From an uncultured Lachnospiraceae bacterium (GTDB lineage: Bacteria; Bacillota; Clostridia; Lachnospirales; Lachnospiraceae): a stretch of DNA of 14,738 nucleotides. The notes beneath the pieces are model-generated. The model was not told the origin of the DNA, did not search any database, and saw only the letters and a list, made by a program, of their open reading frames with translations. Below, piece by piece: positions 7,778 to 13,521 of this stretch. Location: positions 1 to 14,738 of the forward strand of contig CAMNQN010000062.1 in the NCBI GenBank assembly GCA_946549155.1. Direction: 5' to 3'. A program made the position numbers and the translations under genes. Every line of letters starts with the position of its first letter. Within the stretch, counting starts at the first letter, position 1.

Positions 7778-7801
7778 CGGCTCCGTTTTGAAACGGAGCC
7801 G
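7778..7801 (-). promoter_or_regulatory. Intercistronic hairpin between dctP and dctQ
   Basis: A perfect 11-bp inverted repeat (CGGCTCCGTTT paired with AAACGGAGCCG) with a 2-base loop, in the only sizeable gap inside the operon. The minus-strand sequence after the stem begins TTACAG, so there is no U-tract for intrinsic termination. A hairpin right after a binding-protein gene commonly stabilises the upstream mRNA or attenuates downstream expression, giving excess binding protein over permease; that role is inferred here. Confidence 0.7.
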
Positions 7802-7827
7802 ATTATAAATTTCACAAAATATTCTGA

Positions 7828-8820
7828 TTATTCTGCCAGTGCCTTGATTTCTTCCCACGCGCCATCGCCCCATACGTCGTCATACTCATCGTATTTCGCT
7901 TCCAGAGCCGCCTGGAAATCCGTCAGATCGATTTCATTCACCGTGATCTTCTCCGCCAGGAGCGCTTCCTTTTGCGCGTCTGCCTCCTGCGCCAGAACAT
8001 CATATTTCACGATAGTCTCATCCAGCACCTGCTGAATCGCCGCCAGCTGGTCCTCGCTTAACTTTTCTTTGCAGGCATCGCTCATCATAAAGCACATGGT
8101 CTGATACTGATGAGCCGTTTTGGTCAAATATGGCGCCACCTCATAGAAGGCCTGGGCATAGATCTGTTCCGCACCATTTTCTGTCGCTTCAATTGTTCCA
8201 TTCTGCAGGGCGGTATACACCTCACTTCCGGCCATAGGAGTGGGTGCCGCGCCGATGGCGGTGATACCTGCGATGGGCTGTTCCTCGTTGGGAACACGGA
8301 ATTTCATTCCCTGTACATCATCAATGGAGGTAATTTCTGTTTTACTCAAGAAATGACGACAGGCATAATACACATCCCCCAGCACAGTTACATGGATCGC
8401 CTCCTCCAGACCGCCGATAATTTCATTGTAAAGCTCTGTTTCCGTAAAGGTACGGTAGTGATCCCAGTTCTCAAACATAAAGAATGCGCTTAAGATACCC
8501 TGGCGCGGATTGTAAGCATCAAATACGGACAGCGCCTGGATATCAATGTCGATATCGCCAGCCATCAGCATCTGGGCACGGTCACCGGCTGCCCCCATGG
8601 TATCCGCAGGATAGAATTTAATATTTACTGTTCCGTCCGTGGCTTCCGCAACCTTTTCCACGATTTCATTCCCCATCGTGGTGATAATGTGTTCCGTCGT
8701 CAAACCAGCCGTCATAGTCAGATCTACCGTTTCCCCCGCCATGGCGGTGGTGCCCGCTAACAGAGATGCCGCCATTGCCAACCCCAACATTGCTACTGCT
8801 ATTTTTTTCATTCTTTTCAT
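7828..8820 (-). CDS. dctP: TRAP transporter substrate-binding protein (DctP-like)
   Basis: A 330-residue extracytoplasmic binding protein. The N-terminus is a classical secretion signal: K/R at positions 2-6, a hydrophobic core to about residue 21, and an Ala-x-Ala site (26-28) before G29. Where a Gram-positive lipoprotein would have Cys the sequence reads LLAGTT, so no lipid anchor is predicted. Mature landmarks are GDRAQMLMAGDID (79-91), R155 in YYACRHF, GMKFRVPN (171-178) with R175 as the usual carboxylate-binding arginine, and TALQNGTIEATENG (203-216). It delivers an organic acid to the DctQM membrane complex. AAAAGG lies 8 bases before the ATG at 8820. An alternative ATG is three codons further in (8811). 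Confidence 0.94.
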   Translation of the reverse strand: MKRMKKIAVAMLGLAMAASLLAGTTAMAGETVDLTMTAGLTTEHIITTMGNEIVEKVAEATDGTVNIKFYPADTMGAAGDRAQMLMAGDIDIDIQALSVFDAYNPRQGILSAFFMFENWDHYRTFTETELYNEIIGGLEEAIHVTVLGDVYYACRHFLSKTEITSIDDVQGMKFRVPNEEQPIAGITAIGAAPTPMAGSEVYTALQNGTIEATENGAEQIYAQAFYEVAPYLTKTAHQYQTMCFMMSDACKEKLSEDQLAAIQQVLDETIVKYDVLAQEADAQKEALLAEKITVNEIDLTDFQAALEAKYDEYDDVWGDGAWEEIKALAE

Positions 8821-8860
8821 CTTTTCTACCTTTTCCTTTCTTGTATTGTAAAACCCTGTT

Positions 8861-9493
8861 TTATCGTGTAATATGGATCCCCATAAATACAGCCGGAGTC
8901 AGAGACTGATACTGATGCCAAGGATATTCCCCATTTGCGTCAAAGATCACGTCATGAACAATACCAGGTGCCATGTTCAAATCCTGGAAACAGGTATCAA
9001 AATCCTGTTCATGATATTTCTGCATCTTGCCATATCCCAGTACCTGGCAGTGATATTCATCAATATCACGGGCATGAGTTTTATGTAAACCCAGATTCTT
9101 CGGAGCCGCGATGCAGTCCGGGAAGATGCTGATTTTTTCATTGATGGCATTTTCGCCAACCGCATGGTAGAATGGAAGTCCTTTAAAACGCTCCTCCGGA
9201 CGCAGGCTGTACATTACTGGCCATGCCTTGCTGATCTTTTCAAAAATATCCGGATCATTTGCAGCTTCTTCATAATTTTCAATCAGAACCGCCTTGTCAA
9301 TTTCCGGAAGCATGGTATGTCCAACGACCGTTCCCTTCATAGGAGCTAACGGGATCCCCTCAATCATGATATCCCGCTTATTATCGTAAGAAAGATTTAC
9401 CAGAATCCCCATCTGGCCGATCTCAATATTTTTCTCCTCTTCGAAATATTTAATCTTAAAAATCGGTTCACCGATTGCCATAGTTTTAATCAT
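8861..9493 (-). CDS. Cupin-type protein of unknown function
   Basis: A 210-residue soluble protein not recognised as a named family. Its C-terminal half has cupin-like spacing. Motif 1 reads LHKTHARDIDEYH (136-148), offering H137, H140, E146 and H148, followed by QVLGYGKM (150-157). Motif 2 reads NMAPGIVHDV (173-182), with P176 and H180, then a final strand pair containing H193. Together these could bind one metal ion. The N-terminal half (to about 125) is not recognised. Cupins in sugar or organic acid operons are isomerases, epimerases, lyases or dioxygenases. An oxygenase is unlikely beside these anaerobic-type enzymes, so isomerase or lyase is my guess. The start at 9493 has GGAGG 10 bases upstream. 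It lies between the second AKR gene and dctP with short gaps, so it is part of the pathway operon. Confidence 0.65.
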   Translation of the reverse strand: MIKTMAIGEPIFKIKYFEEEKNIEIGQMGILVNLSYDNKRDIMIEGIPLAPMKGTVVGHTMLPEIDKAVLIENYEEAANDPDIFEKISKAWPVMYSLRPEERFKGLPFYHAVGENAINEKISIFPDCIAAPKNLGLHKTHARDIDEYHCQVLGYGKMQKYHEQDFDTCFQDLNMAPGIVHDVIFDANGEYPWHQYQSLTPAVFMGIHITR

Positions 9494-9514
9494 TGTATTT
9501 TTTCCTCCCTTTCA

Positions 9515-10528
9515 TCACTGTTTAAATACGTTGGTGAATTCCTTCAATTTCATGCTGCCTGCATTTCCTTTGTCCAGATCCTGAATCGCGTTGATTTTGG
9601 CAACGATGGCCGGATCCAGCGGGCCCATCTCCACAGTCTTTAAATTATCCTGGATATGCGCCAGCGCACGTGCACCCAGAGTATGGGAATGAATCTCCGG
9701 GAAAGAAAGCACATAACGAACTGCCAGCTGAATCATGTTCAAATCCAGTTCGTCCGATAGATCATACAGCATGGACAGCTTTCTTCCCTGCATAACCGCG
9801 CGCTCATCCTCAGACTCCAACAGCGATTTTAATGCTTCGCGGTTTTTCATCACCAGCCCTGGATTGTTCTGGCCGAGGCATCCTCCCACAACCACCCCTA
9901 CATTGTGCTCCTGGGCCGCTGGAATCAGCTCATCGAACATCCAACGGTTCAAAAGAGAAATACCACCGGCCACCATAACCGCATCCAGCCGATCCGTTTT
10001 CACCATACGTGCCAGCGCATTGCAATCCCAGGAGGATCCACCGATATACTTGGCAATTCCCTGCTTTTTCAGTTCCTCCAGGACTTCCATACATACGCAG
10101 TTTCCGGTGTCAAAATCCGCATTCCATTCCCGCTCCACCTCATGCATCAGCAGCAGGTCAAAATGATCGATACGCATCAGCCACATGGAATGTTTGATGG
10201 TAGCCAGGATCTTCTGTGGATCCTGAAATGCACCGATGGCGCGCTCCTTCATGCCAGCCAGAATACCCTCATGCAAATGTCCCACCTTTGCACAGACAAT
10301 CGGTTTGTTGTCCTGATGGCGCTGCAGCGCTCTTCCCACGATGGCTTCACTCTCACCACCGCCATAGCACTGGGCGGTATCAATGAAATTCACCCCGTGA
10401 TCCAGTGCATAATCCACGATGGCGTCCGCTTCCTCCGGGGTCACATCGAACATGCTGGTGAACTGAAATCCGCCCAGTCCCAGAGCAGACACCTCATAGC
10501 CAGTTCTTCCTAAAGTACGCTTAATCAT
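9515..10528 (-). CDS. Aldo/keto reductase (COG0667-like dehydrogenase)
   Basis: A 337-residue NAD(P)H-dependent oxidoreductase with the full AKR tetrad: D50 and Y55 (NFIDTAQCYGGGESE), K81 (IVCAKVG) and H129 (LLLMHEVE). The N-terminus IKRTLGRTGYEVSALGLGG is typical of the COG0667 group, which includes L-fucose/D-galactose-type and pyridoxal dehydrogenases that oxidise hemiacetals to lactones, as well as aldehyde reductases. The ATG at 10528 is chosen because GGAGG is 10 bases upstream; an in-frame ATG at 10546 overlaps that site. The gene lies directly after the other AKR gene, and the two share only the general fold. Its role may be to oxidise the substrate or to reduce an aldehyde released by aldol cleavage. 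Confidence 0.88.
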   Translation of the reverse strand: MIKRTLGRTGYEVSALGLGGFQFTSMFDVTPEEADAIVDYALDHGVNFIDTAQCYGGGESEAIVGRALQRHQDNKPIVCAKVGHLHEGILAGMKERAIGAFQDPQKILATIKHSMWLMRIDHFDLLLMHEVEREWNADFDTGNCVCMEVLEELKKQGIAKYIGGSSWDCNALARMVKTDRLDAVMVAGGISLLNRWMFDELIPAAQEHNVGVVVGGCLGQNNPGLVMKNREALKSLLESEDERAVMQGRKLSMLYDLSDELDLNMIQLAVRYVLSFPEIHSHTLGARALAHIQDNLKTVEMGPLDPAIVAKINAIQDLDKGNAGSMKLKEFTNVFKQ

Positions 10529-10538
10529 CTTTTTCTTT

Positions 10539-10543
10539 CCTCC
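10539..10543 (-). promoter_or_regulatory. Ribosome binding site deciding the start of the COG0667-like AKR
   Basis: GGAGG on the minus strand, 10 bases before the ATG at 10528 and overlapping the alternative ATG at 10546, which supports the shorter 337-residue product. Confidence 0.6.
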
Positions 10544-10566
10544 CATTTTCTTTTCTGAAGCATCAT

Positions 10567-11433
10567 TTAAAAAACATTAAATGTATCCGGATTGTTTCCG
10601 GAATAACCACAGACCTCCATGGCGTCAATCACTGCCATATCTTCTGTGGAAATTTCAAAATCAAATACCTTGGTGTTATCTACGATCCGGGACGGGGTCA
10701 CGGATTTCGGCAGCGGAGCAAATCCATGCTGCAGACACCAGCGAATGCAGATATGAGCAACTGTTTTGTTATATTTTTCTGCCATCGCCAGAATCGTAGG
10801 ATTGGAAAACATCGCGCCGCTTCCAATGGGACTCCATGCTTCCAGCTGAATCTCGTTTTCTTTACAGTACGCCACCGCCTCCTTCTGCATCCAGCCCGGA
10901 TGGAATTCGATCTGATCCACCATGGGCGGAACTTCCGCCTTCATCAGGGATTTCAGCTGATGGGGTAGAAAATTGGAAACGCCGATGGCTTTCACCTTTC
11001 CTGCTTTGTAAAGCTCCATCATTGCCCTCCAGCTTTCCAGATTCATGGCATCCCAACCCTCTTTACAGTTTACTTCATTGGCCGGCCAGTGAATCAGATA
11101 CAGGTCAAAATAATCCAGTCCAAAATCTGTCAGCGATCTTTCACATGCCTTTAAGGTCTTTTCATAACCCCGGTCGGTGTTCCAAACCTTGCTGGTCACA
11201 AACAGCTCCTCTCTTTTTATGCCGGCTGCTTCCATTCCTACCCGGATTCCCTCACCGACACTGATCTCATTCCTATATACCGCCGCCCCGTCAATATGGC
11301 GATAACCACTCTCGATAGCTGTCTTAACCGCCTGCACTGCTGTCTCACCATCCGGCGTCTGCCAGGTACCAAATCCTACACAGGGAATCCCGGTTCCATT
11401 TCTCAGCTCATACCTGTCTGTCAGTTTCTTCAT
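10567..11433 (-). CDS. Aldo/keto reductase, AKR5-like
   Basis: A 288-residue enzyme resembling 2,5-diketo-D-gluconate reductases and related bacterial AKR5 members. The start is LRNGTGIPCVGFGTWQ (10-25), and the tetrad is complete: D48 and Y53 (HIDGAAVYRNE), K82 (VTSKVWN) and H115 (YLIHWP). IGVSNF, DQIEFHP and PLPKSVTPSRI follow in the usual order; the last is the coenzyme phosphate region, with K and R suggesting NADPH. The reading frame stays open upstream to 11571, but those 46 residues are Lys/Phe-rich and unlike the family. AGGAGG lies 5 bases before the ATG at 11433. It is the first gene of the long minus-strand operon, so it sits nearest the divergent promoter region and regulator. It probably interconverts a keto or aldehyde group with an alcohol; direction and substrate are unknown. 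Confidence 0.92.
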   Translation of the reverse strand: MKKLTDRYELRNGTGIPCVGFGTWQTPDGETAVQAVKTAIESGYRHIDGAAVYRNEISVGEGIRVGMEAAGIKREELFVTSKVWNTDRGYEKTLKACERSLTDFGLDYFDLYLIHWPANEVNCKEGWDAMNLESWRAMMELYKAGKVKAIGVSNFLPHQLKSLMKAEVPPMVDQIEFHPGWMQKEAVAYCKENEIQLEAWSPIGSGAMFSNPTILAMAEKYNKTVAHICIRWCLQHGFAPLPKSVTPSRIVDNTKVFDFEISTEDMAVIDAMEVCGYSGNNPDTFNVF

Positions 11434-11438
11434 TTTTC

Positions 11439-11444
11439 CCTCCT
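11439..11444 (-). promoter_or_regulatory. Ribosome binding site deciding the AKR5-like start
   Basis: AGGAGG on the minus strand, 5 bases before the ATG at 11433. It supports the internal start and excludes the 46-residue upstream extension. Confidence 0.75.
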
Positions 11445-11467
11445 GTTTTGTCCTTCCAAGATTTTCC

Positions 11468-11479
11468 AAAAACGTTTTT
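11468..11479. promoter_or_regulatory. Palindrome AAAAACGTTTTT, candidate operator
   Basis: A perfect 12-bp palindrome centred on CG, lying between the proposed minus-strand -10 box and the AKR5-like start codon. Its core fits the AANCGNT core of CcpA/LacI-family sites, but the outer TG and CA of a full catabolite-responsive element are missing. A repressor bound here would block early transcription of the operon (inference). Confidence 0.35.
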
Positions 11480-11496
11480 TGTTTCTTTCTGCTGCT

Positions 11497-11525
11497 ATTA
11501 TGGCATACTTTTTTTAAAAATGCAA
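11497..11525 (-). promoter_or_regulatory. Candidate promoter of the catabolic operon
   Basis: Reading the minus strand, TTGCAT (11525-11520) is followed after 17 bases by CATAAT (11502-11497). The -10 box matches the vegetative consensus at five of six positions and the -35 box at three of six. Transcription would start near 11490, giving a leader of about 60 bases before the AKR5-like gene. A weak -35 is compatible with regulated expression. The AT-richness of the region lowers confidence. Confidence 0.45.
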
Positions 11526-11535
11526 TACTAAATCT

Positions 11536-11553
11536 AAAAATAAATTTATTTTT
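11536..11553. promoter_or_regulatory. 18-bp palindrome upstream of the operon promoter, candidate regulator site
   Basis: AAAAATAAATTTATTTTT is a perfect 18-bp palindrome lying about 10 bases upstream of the proposed -35 of the catabolic operon. Its centre ATAAATTTAT differs at one position from ATAAATTCAT in the inverted repeat beside the regulator's own promoter. A shared half-site at both divergent promoters fits one regulator binding both (inference). A/T palindromes can arise by chance in such DNA. Confidence 0.4.
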
Positions 11554-11647
11554 TGTTTTTTTTAAATGCATAATTGAGTAACAGAATTAAAATTCACATA
11601 CCCATTCAGATATCCAGTTTATTCTATTCGTATTTTGTTAAGTAGCA

Positions 11648-11695
11648 GGACACAGGAAAAGACGGGGCCCTGCGCACCCGCCTCTTCCTGCGTCC
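11648..11695 (-). repeat. Large GC-rich hairpin with G-U pairs favouring minus-strand RNA
   Basis: Two 19-base arms (11648-11666 and 11677-11695) flank a 10-base loop. Sixteen positions are Watson-Crick pairs. The other three (11652/11691, 11659/11684, 11662/11681) are A opposite C on the plus strand, which become U-G wobbles in minus-strand RNA, so the minus transcript folds into an uninterrupted 19-bp stem. No T-tract follows in either direction, so it is not a standard terminator. It stands alone as a GC-rich island in AT-rich DNA upstream of the proposed operon promoter. Confidence 0.75.
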
Positions 11696-11751
11696 GGGTA
11701 ATTAACAAAACACGAAAAACGCAAATTTGCTTGATACAAATATAACGATTA

Positions 11752-11780
11752 TTGACAAATTCATTTTTGCGTGTTAAATT
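11752..11780 (+). promoter_or_regulatory. Candidate promoter of the GntR-type regulator
   Basis: A perfect TTGACA (11752-11757) is followed after 17 bases by TAAATT (11775-11780), four of six matches to the -10 consensus. The spacing is ideal and the start codon is about 50 bases downstream. TGACAA and TTGTCA also form an inverted repeat across the promoter (11753-11758 and 11779-11784). Confidence 0.55.
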
Positions 11781-11788
11781 GTCATAAA

Positions 11789-11814
11789 ATAAATTCATAA
11801 ATAGATTCATTTAT
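11789..11814. promoter_or_regulatory. Imperfect inverted repeat after the regulator promoter, candidate autoregulatory operator
   Basis: ATAAATTCAT (11789-11798) and ATTCATTTAT (11805-11814) are inverted copies matching at eight of ten positions across a 6-base spacer. The pair lies just downstream of the -10 box of the regulator gene, where a bound repressor would block transcription. The same half-site is seen in the palindrome upstream of the divergent operon. Confidence 0.4.
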
Positions 11815-11817
11815 AAT

Positions 11818-11823
11818 GGAGTG
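11818..11823 (+). promoter_or_regulatory. Ribosome binding site deciding the regulator start
   Basis: GGAGTG, 9 bases before the ATG at 11833. The in-frame GTG at 11821 falls inside this site, so the ATG is the better start. Confidence 0.6.
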
Positions 11824-11832
11824 AACAATCAT

Positions 11833-12504
11833 ATGGCAAAAGATCAATCTGTATCAGAGGAAATTTATAACATCTTAAAGGCAAGAATCATCAGCTTCGA
11901 ATATCAGCCGGGCCAGCTTTTAATGGTCCAGCAGGTGGCGGAAGAATACAAGATCAGCAGGACACCTGCACGGGAAGCTATGGTTAGACTAAGGGACGAT
12001 GGTTTTCTTTCCGAAACCAACAGCCGTAAATTTTGTGTGGCCGAAATAAAAATGGATTACATTCGGGATCTCTATGCCCTCCGTCTCATCCTGGAAGCTG
12101 CCGCTATCCGCAATTCCGTCGGTCAGGTACCGAAAAAGGAAATCAATTCCATGCGCCTCTGCTCACAAAGAATGGATAACGCTTTAGCCGCAAAAAATTA
12201 TTCTGAATTTTTCAAACAGGATGAACAGTTCCACCTGCAAATTTTGTCCTTAAAGAGCAACATTCTGGTGGACAACATTTACAAAAACATCTGCGACCAT
12301 CAGCAGCAAATCCGTTACATCACCGCCAGCATCGAAAATCGTATTTCCGTGGCTGCATCTGAACATAATCTCATCACCAACGCCATTGAAGCCGGAGATG
12401 CGGAAACGGCTGTGAACTGTCTGCATGATCATCTGAATAAAACTGTGGAAGACATCGAACACCTGCGGACCTACAGCCCCATGTTTGCAAGTATCATCAA
12501 ATGA
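11833..12504 (+). CDS. GntR-family transcriptional regulator, FadR subfamily (FCD domain)
   Basis: A 223-residue DNA-binding regulator. Residues 5-70 form the winged helix-turn-helix, with the GntR signature QQVAEEYKISRTPAREAMVRL (parts within 33-53) and a wing ending DDGFLSE. Residues about 75-205 form the all-helical FCD effector domain. The metal ligand set D130 and H134 (DEQFH), H178 (EHNLI) and H200 (HDHL) is present, so it probably senses a carboxylate through a bound metal. Of the genes here it is the only transcription factor. It is divergent from the catabolic operon, the usual arrangement for a repressor released by the pathway substrate or an intermediate. Inverted repeats near both promoters are candidate operators. 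The ATG at 11833 is preferred to the GTG at 11821. The gene ends in a bidirectional terminator. Confidence 0.93.
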   Translation: MAKDQSVSEEIYNILKARIISFEYQPGQLLMVQQVAEEYKISRTPAREAMVRLRDDGFLSETNSRKFCVAEIKMDYIRDLYALRLILEAAAIRNSVGQVPKKEINSMRLCSQRMDNALAAKNYSEFFKQDEQFHLQILSLKSNILVDNIYKNICDHQQQIRYITASIENRISVAASEHNLITNAIEAGDAETAVNCLHDHLNKTVEDIEHLRTYSPMFASIIK

Positions 12505-12509
12505 AATCT

Positions 12510-12559
12510 AAAAACCCGATGCGCGATACGATACCTCGTTCTTGCCGCACCGGGTTTTT
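12510..12559. terminator. Bidirectional intrinsic terminator between convergent genes
   Basis: AAAAACCCG (12510-12518) pairs with CGGGTTTTT (12551-12559). After one A/C mismatch, TGCG (12520-12523) pairs with CGCA (12546-12549). A small inner stem ACGA/TCGT caps the loop. The plus strand ends in five Ts after the regulator, and the minus strand ends in five Ts after the amidohydrolase gene; in minus-strand RNA the mismatch becomes a G-U pair. The position between the two stop codons fits termination of both. Confidence 0.85.
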
Positions 12560-12567
12560 CCATTTAC

Positions 12568-13509
12568 TCAAAGGGCCGAAAAATAGACATCCATTGCATT
12601 TTCGTAAAAAAGCTTCTGTTTTTCTGTCTCCGTCAGCAGAGGACTTTTTTCATACATATGAATCATCTGCCGATACGAAGAATCCGTCAGGGTCTGCGGA
12701 ATATCTGAACCCCATATCAATTTTCCTGCGCCATACTCATCGATAAAATCTCTTACCAGGCGAGGTGCCGTCGGATAGGGGTATTCCTCCCCTCCGATAA
12801 TCTCCGGTAAAGCCGCCACATCAAACCATACGTTGCTCTCCCTGCCCAACCGTAAAATCCGCCTCCAGCGTTTCACCGCTTCCTCCGTCCATCCCTCTTT
12901 AAAAGGCGGCATTCCCAAATGGCAGAAAACAAATTTTAATCCCCTGAAATTTTTTACCGCATTTTCAAATGCGTCAATCTGATAACCGCAGCTCATTACA
13001 CCGAAGATATCCAGAGCTATTGTCATACCGTATTTTTCTGCACGCTCCAGATAATCGCACACCTGCTCCGATTCAAAATCAAACTCCGGATTTCTCAGGG
13101 AACAGGTCAGCCCCATATCCTCCGCAAACAGGAATTTTATCACCCGAAGTCCCCTTTTATAGTATTCATCCAACATCTTCAGATGAAACGGATCTTTAAA
13201 GTCCGGAGCGACAGCACCTCCGATACGCTGAGGAAAAGCCGCCACCGCCTCACAGGTAACAGCCATGAAGGCCGGAGACCCGCTCTGCATAATAACACTT
13301 TTTTCCACATGGTACTCGTCCATCAGTCGGACCAGTACGTCCGCATCAAAACAACTGTCTTTTAAAATTACCGGAAGCTTCTGTATCACTTTTCCATCAC
13401 AGAACGCCATCTTTCCATAATCGTAAAACCAGGTGCCCACATAAGGATCGTAAAAGCCGCTCAGGTCAGAGGGATAAATATGTACATGTGCATCAATAAT
13501 CTTTCTCAA
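12568..13509 (-). CDS. COG3618-like amidohydrolase, probable lactonase
   Basis: A 313-residue TIM-barrel hydrolase of the amidohydrolase_2 group. The first strand has the metal-type HxH motif D6-A-H8-V-H10, the later strand has H197 (VFCHLGMPP), and the last catalytic Asp is D269 (WGSDIP). The fifth-strand His of ACMSD-type decarboxylases is not present: that strand reads TIALDIFG (163-170). This resembles the pattern of COG3618 lactonases such as L-fuconolactonase and 2-pyrone-4,6-dicarboxylate hydrolase, so lactone hydrolysis is the best guess. Translation starts at TTG (13509), with GGAGG 7 bases upstream overlapping the livF-like stop region, so it is co-transcribed with the ABC transporter genes. 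A decarboxylase or other hydrolase cannot be excluded. Confidence 0.75.
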   Translation of the reverse strand: MRKIIDAHVHIYPSDLSGFYDPYVGTWFYDYGKMAFCDGKVIQKLPVILKDSCFDADVLVRLMDEYHVEKSVIMQSGSPAFMAVTCEAVAAFPQRIGGAVAPDFKDPFHLKMLDEYYKRGLRVIKFLFAEDMGLTCSLRNPEFDFESEQVCDYLERAEKYGMTIALDIFGVMSCGYQIDAFENAVKNFRGLKFVFCHLGMPPFKEGWTEEAVKRWRRILRLGRESNVWFDVAALPEIIGGEEYPYPTAPRLVRDFIDEYGAGKLIWGSDIPQTLTDSSYRQMIHMYEKSPLLTETEKQKLFYENAMDVYFSAL

Positions 13510-13516
13510 ATTGCCG

Positions 13517-13521
13517 CCTCC
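13517..13521 (-). promoter_or_regulatory. Ribosome binding site for the TTG start of the lactonase-like gene
   Basis: GGAGG on the minus strand, 7 bases before the TTG at 13509. The protein's HxH motif begins at the eighth codon from this TTG, leaving no room for a much later start. Confidence 0.7.

Larger units (their letters stand above)
11434..11832. other. Divergent control region without a protein gene
   Basis: About 400 bases between the AKR operon and the GntR-type regulator. It is very AT-rich apart from a GC-rich island at 11648-11695. It holds candidate promoters facing both ways, at least four palindromic sequences, and the large hairpin described separately. Short open frames here have no ribosome binding site or recognisable product. 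A perfect 10-bp palindrome, GCAAATTTGC (11721-11730), is also present without an assigned role. Confidence 0.8.

Noticed and set aside
11434..11571. 46-residue N-terminal extension of the AKR5-like protein
   Set aside because: It is unlike the AKR family, overlaps the proposed promoter and leader, and the internal ATG has an AGGAGG site.
11648..11695. Reading the large hairpin as an intrinsic terminator
   Set aside because: No T-tract follows the stem on either strand, and it lies between divergent rather than convergent genes.
11619..11810. Minus-strand open frame of 63 codons in the divergent region, as a leader peptide
   Set aside because: No ribosome binding site before its ATG, no family-like sequence, and it runs through the GC-rich hairpin and the candidate regulatory sites.
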